Part shown: one piece after another, positions 63,341 through 64,000 of the stretch
How the letters are laid out: each line of letters starts with the position of its first letter
Position numbering within the stretch: the stretch's first letter is position 1
DNA from: Mastacembelus armatus
Taxonomy: Eukaryota; Chordata; Actinopteri; Synbranchiformes; Mastacembelidae
DNA: 64,000 nucleotides
Reading direction: 5' to 3'
Assembly (NCBI RefSeq): GCF_900324485.2
Contig: NC_046646.1
Location: 18,377,156 to 18,441,155, forward strand
The notes under the pieces: generated by a model
The model's database searches: none
Seen by the model: the letters and a program-made list of their open reading frames with translations, nothing else
What the model was told of the DNA's origin: nothing
Position numbers and translations under genes: made by a program

Positions 63341-64000
63341 CAGAGATGGGGACTCGAGTCTGCGTCTTCGACTCAAGACCCACTTAAGGCGCACACACAG
63401 TAACTTAGGACTTTTTCTGAACCTCGTCCTCAAAAGACTTGAAACTCGACTTTGACCTGATGTTTGGGACTTGTGAACAATGTTTATTTGTTTGTTTGTA
63501 ACACATCGATATAAATTTCAGACAAGCAGTGTGCTGACTATTTCCTCATGGTAAGTAAGTGGCACCAAAGGCGTTGTGGTGCTGCCCTCTGTTGGTAGGG
63601 AGCACAACCCATTGCTGGTGCGTCTTGCCACAGGTGACAGTAAACTGCAGTAAATTGAATTAGTGTGGTGAACATGGCAAACGTGCGGTCCTATTTGTTA
63701 TCAAAGTTGATACACAGCCTAAACAAACAAAAGACAACATGCAATCTGAGCAGTAAAAAATAAAAGATGCTTGATCGAGCATGTCTAATTTTATCAGGCA
63801 CTTCAAAATATCCTCGACAGGTGAGCCAGTCGACATCAGCTCTTTAACCTGAGCTTGTTACTATCCATAGGTGACTTTAGTCTATTTTTAGTTTAGTTTA
63901 CATATTACATGGTCCATTTCTGCAGACTTGGCTGGAGTAGGTTACTGACTATTAGCCTACAATGATTTTTAAAGTGGCCATTTAGTTTGTCCATAGATTA
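63341..64000. mobile_element. hAT-type element, running off window
   Basis: Starts CAGAGATGGGGACTCGAGTC after CTGTAAGC and follows the copy at 32669 to the window's end. Confidence 0.65.

Noticed and set aside
1-64000. CRISPR arrays, operons, phage or bacterial systems
   Set aside because: Nothing of the kind is present; introns, TATA promoters, AATAAA signals and vertebrate repeats show eukaryotic DNA.

Overview
The window is vertebrate nuclear DNA from a ray-finned fish, most likely a percomorph teleost. It holds a tandem array of fish-type olfactory receptor (OR) genes with single coding exons, packed with fish-style transposable elements (Tc1-like and hAT DNA transposons, an L2-type LINE, tRNA-derived SINEs, LTR relics). 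No organism was named; this rests on family recognition alone.

Plus-strand OR array. Fifteen loci of one subfamily lie head to tail. Twelve have an uninterrupted reading frame of 323-331 aa (starts at 989, 5344, 9210, 19081, 24172, 26663, 29389, 30991, 35254, 42828, 52418, 59175). Three are broken: a frameshift (16345), loss of the 5' half (21845), and a gene split by a Tc1 element and a SINE (46051). Nearly all share one 5' design: a TCATGATCANGTGACAC-like motif, a TATA box about 34 or 44 bp further on, a short untranslated exon 1 ending CTGAG/gtgagt, an 82-84 bp intron, and a second exon beginning a few bases before the ATG. The N-terminal third is almost constant. Variation sits in TM3, TM4, EC2/TM5 and TM6, and the variants are shuffled among genes like cassettes.

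Minus-strand OR family. A second, more diverged OR subfamily lies on the minus strand between the plus-strand genes, usually head to head with the next plus-strand promoter. All visible copies are damaged (about 6.7-8.6, 32.4-34.5, 41.3-41.6, 44.2-45.2, 50.6-51.6 and 62.5-63.3 kb). Most are split at the same TM1 position by one ancestral hAT-type insertion (CAGAGATG ends, imperfect 8-bp target duplication) that was then copied along with the unit. The 50.6-51.6 kb copy is an empty site.

Layout. 1-5 kb: OR1 and a nested SINE/LTR/Tc1 cluster. 5-10 kb: OR2, minus OR with hAT, OR3. 10-16 kb: old SINEs, an LTR-like fragment, a 51-bp minisatellite, a 62-bp OR fragment and a retroviral fossil. 16-31 kb: OR4-OR10 in roughly 5-kb two-gene repeats, each carrying the same 493-bp solo LTR inside an old SINE. 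31-46 kb: OR10-OR13 separated by minus-OR/hAT units, one carrying a 4.6-kb LINE. 46-49 kb: OR13 destroyed by Tc1 and SINE. 49-59 kb: a second copy of the 5-16 kb arrangement (minus OR, OR14, SINEs, minisatellite, retroviral fossil). 59-64 kb: OR15, a young SINE and the last minus OR.

Reading of the history: old SINE, LTR and hAT insertions came first, repeated unequal exchange and conversion then multiplied the units, and Tc1, LINE and young SINE copies landed last. Empty sites in sister units show that order. I found no evidence of a new enzymatic or defence system. The most unusual content is the modular OR shuffling, the shared 5' architecture with a lost splice acceptor in two genes, the divergent pairing of two OR subfamilies, and the crossover scars.
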